This document shows, piece after piece, positions 55,009-63,027 of a stretch of 64,000 nt of DNA. Where the stretch lies: positions 1-64,000 of the forward strand of contig NZ_JBEPTK010000013.1 in the NCBI RefSeq assembly GCF_040549485.1, in the 5' to 3' direction. Position 1 is the stretch's first letter. Each line of letters starts with the position of its first letter. The notes under the pieces were generated by a model. That model saw nothing but the letters and a program-made list of their open reading frames with translations, was not told the origin of the DNA and did not search any database. This DNA is from Constrictibacter sp. MBR-5 (GTDB lineage Bacteria > Pseudomonadota > Alphaproteobacteria > JAJUGE01). A program made the position numbers and the translations under genes.

Positions 55009-55827
55009 CTACCCCACCCGCTCCACCAACCCCATCGCCGCCGCCGGGTTGCTCTGCTTGAAGCCGCTGATGACGTAGAGGAAGACGTCGCGGCCCTGTT
55101 TCGCCGGCAGCGGGTCCGCCACGCGGTTCAGGTCGTCCGGCACGCCGCCGGCCGCCCAGGTCTTGGCGCGGCCGGCCCAGGCGTCGAGCGCCGCGGGCGC
55201 GTAGCCGCCGTCGATACCTTCCTGGGTCCCCATGATGCGGACATAGACGAAGGGTGCCGTGGCGTCCGCGATCTGCGGGAAGTCGCTGTCGCCCGCCGTC
55301 ACGACGGCCACCTCGTGGGCGCGCAGCAGGTGGACGAATTCCGGCACCTTGAAGCTCTCGTGGCGCACCTCGACGGCGTGGCGGAGGGCGCGGCCCTCGA
55401 CGGTCTTCGGCAGTAGCTTCAGGAAGGCCTCGAAGTCGGCGGGGTCGAACCGCTTGGTCGCCATGAACTGCCAGTTGATCGGCCCCAGCTTGTCCTTCAG
55501 CTCCAGCACGCCGCTGGCGAGGAAGCGGTCGATCGACTGGCCCGCCTCGGCCAGGACCTTGCGGTTGGTGGCGAAGCGCGGGCCCTTCAGCGCGAAGACG
55601 AAATCCTCCGGCGTCTCGTCGTGCCACTTGGCGAAGCTCGCCGGCTTCTGCGAGCCGTAATAGGTGCCGTTGATCTCGATCGAGGTCAGCTTCGAGGCGG
55701 CATATTCCAACTCGCGCTTCTGCGGCAGCTTGTCGGGATAGAAGACGCCGCGCCACGGCTCGTAGGTCCAGCCGCCCACGCCGATGCGGATCGCGCCCTT
55801 CGATGCCTGCGTCGATCCCTGTGCCAC
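55009..55827 (-). CDS. DUF72 family protein
   Basis: A 272-residue TIM-barrel-like protein of the DUF72 (YecE) family. GGWTYEPWRGVFYPDKLPQK is the N-terminal signature, then EINGTYYGSQKPASFAKWHD and LGPINWQFMATKRFDPADFE. Function is unknown; structural work suggests a metal or sugar-phosphate barrel. It is followed on the same strand by the HWE kinase gene, about 260 bases later. A broken copy of its 3' end sits at 53510-53570. Confidence 0.9.
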   Translation of the reverse strand: MAQGSTQASKGAIRIGVGGWTYEPWRGVFYPDKLPQKRELEYAASKLTSIEINGTYYGSQKPASFAKWHDETPEDFVFALKGPRFATNRKVLAEAGQSIDRFLASGVLELKDKLGPINWQFMATKRFDPADFEAFLKLLPKTVEGRALRHAVEVRHESFKVPEFVHLLRAHEVAVVTAGDSDFPQIADATAPFVYVRIMGTQEGIDGGYAPAALDAWAGRAKTWAAGGVPDDLNRVADPLPAKQGRDVFLYVISGFKQSNPAAAMGLVERVG

Positions 55828-56024
55828 GGCCGTCCTCCCGTCTGGTCCAGCCTATCGCTACCCCGTCGGCCGGCGTCGGTCATGCCGGATCTTGCGCGGC
55901 TGTCGCGGAAAATATTCCGGTGCCCGGTTCCGGCCGCACTCGCGACGCACCATCTTCCGGGAACCGCCCGGGCCGCTCCAGGGCGGCTGCTGTCGGACAT
56001 GGTGCCGCCCCCGCCGGGCGCACC

Positions 56025-56258
56025 CCCATAAAACGGAAGAAAACCCCACCCGAACACGCGTGGCGTTTCGCGCGGCTGCCAACGAAAGGGAAGAAAAGGG
56101 AATGAAAGGGAAGGGTACGAACGCCGCCGGAGTGCGGGCGTCCCGCCCGCCCTTTTTCTTCGTCCCTCGCCTCCACCCGCTGTCGCCGCGATGCGGGCGG
56201 GACGCCCGCGCTCCGGGGCTACCCATGAAAGGGAACGAAACCCCACCCTCGACACGCG
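56025..56258. repeat. REP-like element: long palindrome inside direct repeats
   Basis: A 22-base inverted repeat (56129-56150 and 56193-56214, one mismatch) has GCGGGCGTCCCGCCCGC-type arms and a 42-base loop. Similar but imperfect direct repeats of 36-37 bases lie at 56025-56060 and 56222-56258, both containing AAACCCCACCC and ending ACACGCG. The interval between the DUF72 and exporter genes (435 bp) holds no gene. It looks like a REP/BIME-type or short mobile repeat; its open frames are chance products. Confidence 0.65.
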
Positions 56259-56262
56259 CCGC

Positions 56263-58113
56263 CTATTCGCCCGGCACCGGCACGGGCTCTTCGGCCTCGC
56301 GCGCTTCCTGCTGGCGCGCCCACATCTCGGCATACATGCCGCCGCGGGCGAGCAGGTCGGCGTGGCGCCCGCGCTCGGCGATCCGGCCGTCGTCGAGCAC
56401 GACGATCTCGTCGGCGTCGACCACGGTCGACAGGCGGTGCGCGATGATCAGCGTGGTGCGGCCGCGGGCCAGTTCGCGCAGGTTCGCCTGGATCTCCTGC
56501 TCGGTGCGGCTGTCGAGGGCCGAGGTCGCCTCGTCGAACAGCAGGATGCGCGGGTCCTTCAGGATCGTCCGGGCGATGGCGACGCGCTGCTTCTCGCCGC
56601 CCGACAGCTTCAGCCCGCGCTCGCCGACGGCGGTGTCGTAGCCGTCGGGCAGGCCGCGGATGAAGCCGTCGATGCGGGCGAGCCGGGCCGCCTCGTGGAT
56701 CTCGGCCTCGGCCGCGTCCGGCCGGCCGTAGGCGATGTTGTAGAAGATGCTGTCGTTGAACAGCACCGTGTCCTGCGGGACGATGCCGATGGCGGCGCGC
56801 ACGCTGTCCTGGGTGACCGTCCGCAGGTCCTGGCCGTCGATCAGGATGCGACCGCCGCTCGCGTCGTAGAAGCGGAACAGCAGCCGGCTGATCGTCGACT
56901 TGCCGGCACCCGACGGGCCGACGATCGCCACGGTGTGGCCGGCCGGCACGGTGAAGCTGACGCCCTTCAGGATCGGCCGGCGCGGGTCGTAGCCGAAGTC
57001 GACGTCCTCGAAGCGCACCTCGCCGCCGGCGACGCGCAGCGCCGGCGCGCCGGGCACGTCCCGCACCTCGCGGTCGGCGCGCAGCAGGTCGAACATCTTC
57101 TCCATGTCGACCAGCGCCTGCTTGATCTCGCGATAGACCCAGCCGAACACGCCCAGCGGCTGGTAGAGCTGCAGCAGGTAGGTGTTGACCAGGACGAAGT
57201 CGCCGATGGTCATGGTGCCCGCGACGATGCCCGCCGCCGCCATCCACATGACGATCGTCACGCCGACCGAGATGATCGCCGCCTGGCCGATGTTCAGCAG
57301 TGACAGCGACGACTGGCTCAGCACGGCGGCGCGCTCGTATTTCTGCATCGCCTCGTCGAAGCGCGCCGCCTCGTGCACCTCGTTGCCGAAATACTTGACG
57401 GTCTCGTAGTTCAGCAGGCTGTCGATGGCGCGGGTGTTGGCGCGGTTGTCCTGCTCAATCATCTGGCGCCGCACGCGGATGCGCCACTCGGTCACCGCCA
57501 GCGTGTAGGCGATGTAGGCGGCCACGGTCGCCAGGGTCGCCAGCGCGAACCAGACGTCGAGCAGCGTCCAGAGGATGGCGAAGACGAGGCTGACCTCCAG
57601 GATCGTCGGCAGGATGTTGAACAGGGTGAAGCGCAGCAGCGTGTCGATGGCGTTGGTGCCGCGCTCGATCGAGCGCGACAGGCCGCCGGTCTGGCGCTCC
57701 AGGTGGAAGCGCAGCGACAAGGCGTGCAGGTGCCGGAAGACGCGCAGCGCCACGTTGCGGATGGCGCGCTGGCCGACTTTGGAGAAGATCGCGTCGCGCA
57801 GGTCGGCGAAGGCGAGCGACAGGATGCGTGCGGCGCCGTAGGCCAGGATCATGCCGAGCGGCAGGACGACGGCTAGCCCGCCCTCGCCCGACAGTGCGTC
57901 GACCGCGCCCTTGTAGAAGACGGGCACGTAGACGGTGGCGACCTTGGCCAGGGCGAGACTGAGCAGCGTCAGCACCACCCGGACGCGCAGCCCCGTCTCG
58001 CCCGCCGGCCAGAGATAGGGCAGCAGCGTGGCGATGGTGCCGAGGCTGCCGAGCGGCGGCGGAGCCGGGGCGGAGGCTGGGGCTGGGGCCGATGAAGGAG
58101 GCGGTGAGGGCAT
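56263..58113 (-). CDS. Atm1-type ABC exporter (ABCB7/HMT1-like)
   Basis: A 616-residue half-transporter with six N-terminal membrane helices and a fused ATPase. The Atm1/HMT1 family signature LNYETVKYFGNEVHEAARFD and LALRVFRHLHALSLRFHLER-like loop are diagnostic. Walker A is VGPSGAGKSTISRLL, signature LKLSGGEKQRVAIARTI and Walker B ILLFDEATSALD. Atm1-type exporters move glutathione-linked sulfur, metal or polysulfide complexes out of the cytosol. The ATG was chosen before a Pro/Ala/Ser-rich leader; longer readings have no homology. Confidence 0.92.
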   Translation of the reverse strand: MPSPPPSSAPAPASAPAPPPLGSLGTIATLLPYLWPAGETGLRVRVVLTLLSLALAKVATVYVPVFYKGAVDALSGEGGLAVVLPLGMILAYGAARILSLAFADLRDAIFSKVGQRAIRNVALRVFRHLHALSLRFHLERQTGGLSRSIERGTNAIDTLLRFTLFNILPTILEVSLVFAILWTLLDVWFALATLATVAAYIAYTLAVTEWRIRVRRQMIEQDNRANTRAIDSLLNYETVKYFGNEVHEAARFDEAMQKYERAAVLSQSSLSLLNIGQAAIISVGVTIVMWMAAAGIVAGTMTIGDFVLVNTYLLQLYQPLGVFGWVYREIKQALVDMEKMFDLLRADREVRDVPGAPALRVAGGEVRFEDVDFGYDPRRPILKGVSFTVPAGHTVAIVGPSGAGKSTISRLLFRFYDASGGRILIDGQDLRTVTQDSVRAAIGIVPQDTVLFNDSIFYNIAYGRPDAAEAEIHEAARLARIDGFIRGLPDGYDTAVGERGLKLSGGEKQRVAIARTILKDPRILLFDEATSALDSRTEQEIQANLRELARGRTTLIIAHRLSTVVDADEIVVLDDGRIAERGRHADLLARGGMYAEMWARQQEAREAEEPVPVPGE

Positions 58114-58334
58114 GCGCGCGGTCTGCCGTGACTGTCGTGACTTCGGGTCGGTCCGCTCTATCTGGTCCGGCAGGACGTCGCGGCAAAGCTGCGATGCGCG
58201 GCGACGACGAACGGTAACAATCGGTGGCGATAATAGGCTTGGTATGAACGGTCGGGCCGGCCACACGACCTAGTGCTGGCGCGGTTCTTGATAGTCTCAT
58301 ATTGTTATACCGGTCGAGGGCAGGAGGCTTTGGA

Positions 58335-58898
58335 GTGCACGCCTCTCTCAACGAGTGTCCGGCTTTGGTGCTGAACGCGGACTTCCGCCCGCTCAGCTAC
58401 TTTCCGCTGTCGCTGTGGTCCTGGCAGGACTCGGTGAAGGCGGTATTCCTCGACCGTGTCACCGTGCTCGCCGAATACGACCGCTACATCCACTCGCCCA
58501 GCCGCGAGTTTCGATTGCCGAGCGTGATATCGCTGAAGGAATACGTCCCGCCGGCGAAGCGGCCGGCCTTCACGCGCTTCAACGTCTTCCTGCGCGACCG
58601 CTTCGACTGCCAGTATTGCGGCCATCGCTTCCATCCCGAGGAACTGACCTTCGACCATGTCGTGCCGCGCTCGAAGGGCGGGCAGACGACGTGGGAGAAC
58701 ATCCTCACCGCCTGTTCGGACTGCAATCTGCGCAAGGGCAACCGCCTGCCGCACGTGGCGAAGATGTTTCCGCGGGTGAAGCCGCACCTGCCGACCGTCT
58801 GGCAGCTGCAGGAGAACGGCCGGGGCTTCCCGCCGAACTTCCTGCACCAGAGCTGGGGCGACTATCTCTACTGGGATACCGAGCTGGACCCGGTCTAG
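58335..58898 (+). CDS. HNH endonuclease (stand-alone)
   Basis: A 187-residue HNH nuclease. The zinc Cys pair is in CQYCGHRFHPEELTFDHVVP, with the HNH His, SKGGQTTWENILTACSDCNL and KGNRLP. The N-terminal domain (SLNECPALVLNADFRPLSYF) is common in the widespread bacterial HNH family of unknown cellular role. GTG start with AGGAGG eight bases upstream; no ATG in that frame is closer to the domain start. The 3' end is 2 bases from the opposing transglycosylase gene. Confidence 0.9.
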   Translation: MHASLNECPALVLNADFRPLSYFPLSLWSWQDSVKAVFLDRVTVLAEYDRYIHSPSREFRLPSVISLKEYVPPAKRPAFTRFNVFLRDRFDCQYCGHRFHPEELTFDHVVPRSKGGQTTWENILTACSDCNLRKGNRLPHVAKMFPRVKPHLPTVWQLQENGRGFPPNFLHQSWGDYLYWDTELDPV

Positions 58899-58900
58899 CC

Positions 58901-60190
58901 CTACGCTCCCGCCGCCGCGCGGACCCGCTGGTACAGGTCCTGTCCGACATAGCCGTCCGCCTGGATACCGGTCGCCTGCTGGAAGGCGCGTGCGGCGCTC
59001 CGCGTGTTCGGGCCGACGATCCCGTCCGGCGTGCCGGGGTCGTAGCCCAGGCTGCCGAGCCAGCGCTGCAGGTCCATGACTTGGCTGCGCGACAGGCCGA
59101 CCTCGTCCATCGCCGGCTGCACGATCAGGGGCTCGCGCCCGGCGATCCGGTCGGCGAGCAGCCCGACCGCCAGCGCATAGTTGAACGAGCGGTTCCAGTT
59201 CAGGATGACGCCGAAGTTCGGGTAGGTGATGAAGGCCGGGCCGCGCCAGCCGGCCGGCAGCAGCAGCGCCGCCTCGGTGCCGCCGTTTGCCAGCGGCCGC
59301 CCGTCGGCCGGCCGTACGCCGAGCGCCTGCCAGTCGGCCACCGCCCGCTTCACCGACAGGTCGGCCAGCGTGTAGTCGAAGCCCGGCGGCAGGATCACTT
59401 CCTGGCCCCACTCCTCGCCGGCGCGCCAGCCGGCGGCGTTCAGGAAGTTGCCGGCCGAGCCGAAGATGTCGGGCAGGCTGCTCCAGATGTCGCGCCGCCC
59501 GTCGCCGTCGGCGTCGACCGCGTGCCGCTGAAAGGTGGACGGCATGAACTGCGGCTGCCCCATGGCGCCCGCCCAGGATCCCTCCATCCGCTCCAGGGCG
59601 ATGTCGCCGGACGCGACGATGCGCATGGCGTCGAACAGCTCGGCCGTAAAGAACTGGCCGCGCCGCCCCTCGCAGGCCAGCGTCGCCAGGGCGTCCATGA
59701 TGCGGAAGCCGCCCGTGTTGTCGCCGAAATTGCTCTCCAGGCCCCAGAAGGAGACGATGTAGCGGCCGGGAACGCCGGTCTGCTGTTCGATCGAGCGGAA
59801 GAGCGGCGCGTAGGCGGACAGCATGCGCCGGCCGCGGTCGATCCGGTTCTGCGAGACCCGCTTGTCGATATACTGGCCGAAGGTCTGGACGAACTCGGGC
59901 TGCGACCGGTCGAGATCGACGACCCGCTGCAGCTCGCGCACGTCCCGCAGCGACGCCTCGGCCACCTGGACGGGAATGCCGTTGGCGACCGCCTGCCGCT
60001 TCAGGTCCGCCACGCAGGCACCGAAGTCGACGGGAGCCGGAGCCGACACGGGCTGGCCGCCGGCTGGCGTGGCCTGCGCGATGCCGATGCCCTGCGGCGG
60101 TGCGGAACCGGGCGAAGAGGCACAAGCGGCCAGCGCCGACGCGGCGATCAGCGTCACGAACAGCGGCTTTAGGGACGGTCTGCGAGGCAC
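58901..60190 (-). CDS. Lytic murein transglycosylase, MltB family, with peptidoglycan-binding domain
   Basis: A 429-residue lipoprotein: signal IAASALAACASS with the lipobox Cys. The MltB/SLT_2 domain covers about 50-350, with catalytic Glu in FWGLESNFGDNTGGFRI and the family pattern AGAMGQPQFMPSTFQRHAVD and FNYALAVGLLADRIAG. A C-terminal PG_binding_1 domain (VMDLQRWLGSLGYDPGTPDG, then RSAARAFQQATGI) follows. It cleaves glycan strands in the periplasm during wall remodelling. It is likely outer-membrane anchored. Confidence 0.92.
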   Translation of the reverse strand: MPRRPSLKPLFVTLIAASALAACASSPGSAPPQGIGIAQATPAGGQPVSAPAPVDFGACVADLKRQAVANGIPVQVAEASLRDVRELQRVVDLDRSQPEFVQTFGQYIDKRVSQNRIDRGRRMLSAYAPLFRSIEQQTGVPGRYIVSFWGLESNFGDNTGGFRIMDALATLACEGRRGQFFTAELFDAMRIVASGDIALERMEGSWAGAMGQPQFMPSTFQRHAVDADGDGRRDIWSSLPDIFGSAGNFLNAAGWRAGEEWGQEVILPPGFDYTLADLSVKRAVADWQALGVRPADGRPLANGGTEAALLLPAGWRGPAFITYPNFGVILNWNRSFNYALAVGLLADRIAGREPLIVQPAMDEVGLSRSQVMDLQRWLGSLGYDPGTPDGIVGPNTRSAARAFQQATGIQADGYVGQDLYQRVRAAAGA

Positions 60191-60393
60191 TGCGCTCTCC
60201 TGGCGATGGTCACGGTCAGGAGAACGCCCTCCCGCCGGCGGGGTTTCCCGGCTCGCGGCTGCGGCGCGGCCGCGCCCGCGAAATACCTTTTGTAAAATTC
60301 TCCGTACCGCGGCTACTTTCCGGGCCGCTACAAGAGTGCCTCACGACGTCGATTTCCCCCAGACTGTCGCATGGGTCGTGGAAGAATGCTCAC

Positions 60394-62634
60394 ATGAGTA
60401 TACGCTCGCGGCTCCTGGCGCTGGTGGCGCTGGCGACGCTGGTGCCGGCGGTGCTCGTCGGGATCCGCTTTGTGCACGACCGCGGCCGCGGCATCGACGC
60501 GGCGATCGCCGACCTGACGGCGACGGCGCAGGCCGTGGGCGAGGACCTGGGCGAGAAGATCCAGGGGACCGCGCAGCTGCATTATGGGCTGGCCCGTGCC
60601 CGCGATCTCCACACCCGCGACCGTGCGGCCTGCTCGACCTTCCTCGCCGCCGTGCGGGAAGAGCATCCGCAATATACCGGGATCCTGACCATCGACCCGA
60701 ATGGTCGGCTGTTCTGCGACTCGTTGCGGACCGGCCGCGAGCTCGACCTCAACGACCGCGGCTACTTCGTAAAGGCGCTGGCCGCCCCGGGCGGCGTGAC
60801 GATGGAAGCGGCGTTCGGCCGCCTGACCGGACTGTCCGTGCTGCAGATCGCGTATCCGGCGCAGGCGGAGACGGGCGAACTGAACTTCGTCCTGCTGGCC
60901 TCGCTGGATCTGACCAAGTTCGCGGAGGCGCACCGGCGCCGCGTTCCCCACAAGCAGATTCTGATGTTCGACGCCGCCGGCACCGTGCTGGTCTGGCTGC
61001 CGGGTCAGATGCGCGCCGAGCCCGTGGGCACGTCGATCGCCGAAACCGAACTGTTCCGCCGAGCGACCGCGACGAGTGGTGCCCATCTCGTCGACCTCGA
61101 CGGCGCCGACGGCCGGCGCGAGGTGTGGGCGGTCGCTGCCCTTCCCTCTGACGTGCCGGCACCGGGCCTGCACATCCTGGTCGGCCTCCCGCACAGCGAC
61201 CTCGTGGCCGAGGCCAATCGGCGCCTCATCCAGGGCACGTCGACGCTGACGGTGATCTCGTTGTTGCTGTTCGGCGGCGTCTGGACGCTCGCCGAGAAGG
61301 GAATCCGGCGACCCGTCGGGCGCATCGGGACGATGGCCCGCAAGCTCGGGCAAGGCGATCTGAGCGCCCGGGTCGAGCCGCCGCATCCGGCGGGCGAACT
61401 GGGTGCGCTGATGGGGGTGCTCAACGCCACGGCCGAGGCCCTGGAACGCCAGCGGACGGCCATCGACGACCTGAACGCGCGGCTGCGCCAGTCCCAGAAG
61501 ATGGAGGCGATCGGTCAGCTCACCGGGGGCGTCGCCCACGACTTCAACAATCTCCTGACGGTGATCCTGGGCAGTGCGGAACTGCTGGTGGAACGTCTCG
61601 ACAGGGATCCGGAGCTGCGCATGCTCGCAGACATGACGGCGAAGGCGGCGGAACGCGGCTCGGAACTCACCAACCGTCTGTTGGCCTTCGCGCGGCGTCA
61701 GCCCCTGGATCCCAGGCCGACGGACGTCAACCGGCAGATCGCCGACATGGACCGGCTGTTGCGGCGGACGCTGGGCGAGCAGATCGAGATCGAGGTCGTC
61801 CAGGCCGGCGGGCTGTGGAAGGCGATGATCGACGCCGGGCAGTTGGAGAACGCGATCCTCAACCTCTGCATCAACGCCCGCGATGCGATGCCGGACGGCG
61901 GTCGCCTGACCGTCGAGACGGCCAATGTGCGCCTCGACGCCGTCTATGCCGCGAGCCAGAGCGAGCTGGAGCCCGGTCAGTATGTGATGGTCGCGGTGTC
62001 GGATACGGGCACCGGAATGGATGCCGTCACGCTGGAGCGGGCGTTCGAGCCCTTCTTCACGACGAAGGACGTGGGCAAGGGCAGCGGCCTCGGCCTCAGC
62101 ATGGTCTACGGCTTCGTCAAGCAGTCGGGCGGGCACGTCCGGATCTACTCCGAGCCCGGCCAGGGCACGACGGTGAAGCTCTACCTGCCACGTGCCGACG
62201 CCGACCAAATCCAGGCCGGCGCTCCGGCGGAGCCGGCGCTCGAGAAGGGCAAGGAACGGATCCTTCTCGTCGAGGACGACGATCTGGTCCGCGGCCACGT
62301 CGCCCGACAGCTCGGCAGCCTCGGCTATCAGGTCGTGGCCGTGGAGAACGGACCGGATGCGATCGCGGCGCTCCGCCAGGACGCCGACATCGACCTGCTG
62401 TTCACGGACATCGTCATGCCGGGCGGAATGAACGGCCGCGAGGTCGCCGACCGGGCGAAGGCGCTGCGCCCGGGGCTGCCGGTGCTGTTCACCTCGGGCT
62501 ACACCGAGAACGCGATCGTCCACCAGGGCCGCCTCGACCGCGGCGTCCATCTCCTTCAGAAGCCGTATCGTCGCCAGGAACTGGCGGCCAAGGTGCGGCA
62601 GGCGCTGAGGGGCGAGCAGGGGAACGATTGCTGA
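60394..62634 (+). CDS. Hybrid sensor histidine kinase with dCache, HAMP and REC
   Basis: A 746-residue membrane kinase. The N-terminal helix LLALVALATLVPAVLVGIRF and a Cache-type sensor with RELDLNDRGYFVKALAAPGG and SVLQIAYPAQAETGELNFVL lead to a second helix (TVISLLLFGGVWTLA). HAMP, HisKA (GQLTGGVAHDFNNLLTVILG), HATPase (NLCINARDAMPDGGRLTVET; DTGTGMDAVTLERAFEPFFT) and a receiver domain (LLVEDDDLVRGHVARQLGSL, Asp in DLLFTDIVMPG) follow. Similar hybrid kinases feed a phosphotransferase or CtrA/PleC-like relays. No partner is adjacent. Confidence 0.9.
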   Translation: MSIRSRLLALVALATLVPAVLVGIRFVHDRGRGIDAAIADLTATAQAVGEDLGEKIQGTAQLHYGLARARDLHTRDRAACSTFLAAVREEHPQYTGILTIDPNGRLFCDSLRTGRELDLNDRGYFVKALAAPGGVTMEAAFGRLTGLSVLQIAYPAQAETGELNFVLLASLDLTKFAEAHRRRVPHKQILMFDAAGTVLVWLPGQMRAEPVGTSIAETELFRRATATSGAHLVDLDGADGRREVWAVAALPSDVPAPGLHILVGLPHSDLVAEANRRLIQGTSTLTVISLLLFGGVWTLAEKGIRRPVGRIGTMARKLGQGDLSARVEPPHPAGELGALMGVLNATAEALERQRTAIDDLNARLRQSQKMEAIGQLTGGVAHDFNNLLTVILGSAELLVERLDRDPELRMLADMTAKAAERGSELTNRLLAFARRQPLDPRPTDVNRQIADMDRLLRRTLGEQIEIEVVQAGGLWKAMIDAGQLENAILNLCINARDAMPDGGRLTVETANVRLDAVYAASQSELEPGQYVMVAVSDTGTGMDAVTLERAFEPFFTTKDVGKGSGLGLSMVYGFVKQSGGHVRIYSEPGQGTTVKLYLPRADADQIQAGAPAEPALEKGKERILLVEDDDLVRGHVARQLGSLGYQVVAVENGPDAIAALRQDADIDLLFTDIVMPGGMNGREVADRAKALRPGLPVLFTSGYTENAIVHQGRLDRGVHLLQKPYRRQELAAKVRQALRGEQGNDC

Positions 62635-62673
62635 GCCGACCCCTCGGGCCGGAAGGTCGTCAGGGCCGAACGG

Positions 62674-63027
62674 TCAGGGAAGGATCGACAGCACGGCCTC
62701 GGGCGGGCGGCCGAGTGCCGCCTTGCCGCCCGACAGCACCACCGGCCGCTCGATCAGCACGGGCGTTTCCGCCATGGCGGCGATCAGGGCCCCGCGCGAG
62801 AGCGCGGGATCGTCGAAGCCGCCTGCCCGATAGACTGCCTCCTTCCGCCGCATCAGCGCCCGCGGCTCCATCTCGAGCAGGTCCAGGACCCGGGCGATCT
62901 CCGCTGCGGATGGCGGCCTCTCCAGATAGGGCACGATCTCGGGCTCGATGCCGCGGCTCCGCAGCAGGGCCAGGGTCTCCCGCGACTTGCTGCAGCGCGG
63001 ATTGTGCCAGATGACGACGGCGCTCAC
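62674..63027 (-). CDS. arsC: ArsC-family arsenate reductase-like protein
   Basis: A 117-residue thioredoxin-fold ArsC-family protein (glutaredoxin-coupled type). The catalytic Cys is in WHNPRCSKSRETLALLRSRG; PVLIERPVVLSGGKAALGRP is the conserved C-terminal substrate motif. GTG start overlaps the stop of alaS (GTGA), so expression is coupled to alanyl-tRNA synthetase. No other ars gene (arsB, arsR) is nearby; it may function in a housekeeping redox role (YfgD-like) rather than arsenic resistance. Confidence 0.88.
   Translation of the reverse strand: MSAVVIWHNPRCSKSRETLALLRSRGIEPEIVPYLERPPSAAEIARVLDLLEMEPRALMRRKEAVYRAGGFDDPALSRGALIAAMAETPVLIERPVVLSGGKAALGRPPEAVLSILP

Noticed and set aside
56129-56160. 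Hairpin arm followed by CCTTTTTCTT as an intrinsic terminator
   Set aside because: The T-run lies in the loop between the palindrome arms, not after a complete stem, and no gene ends just before it on the plus strand.
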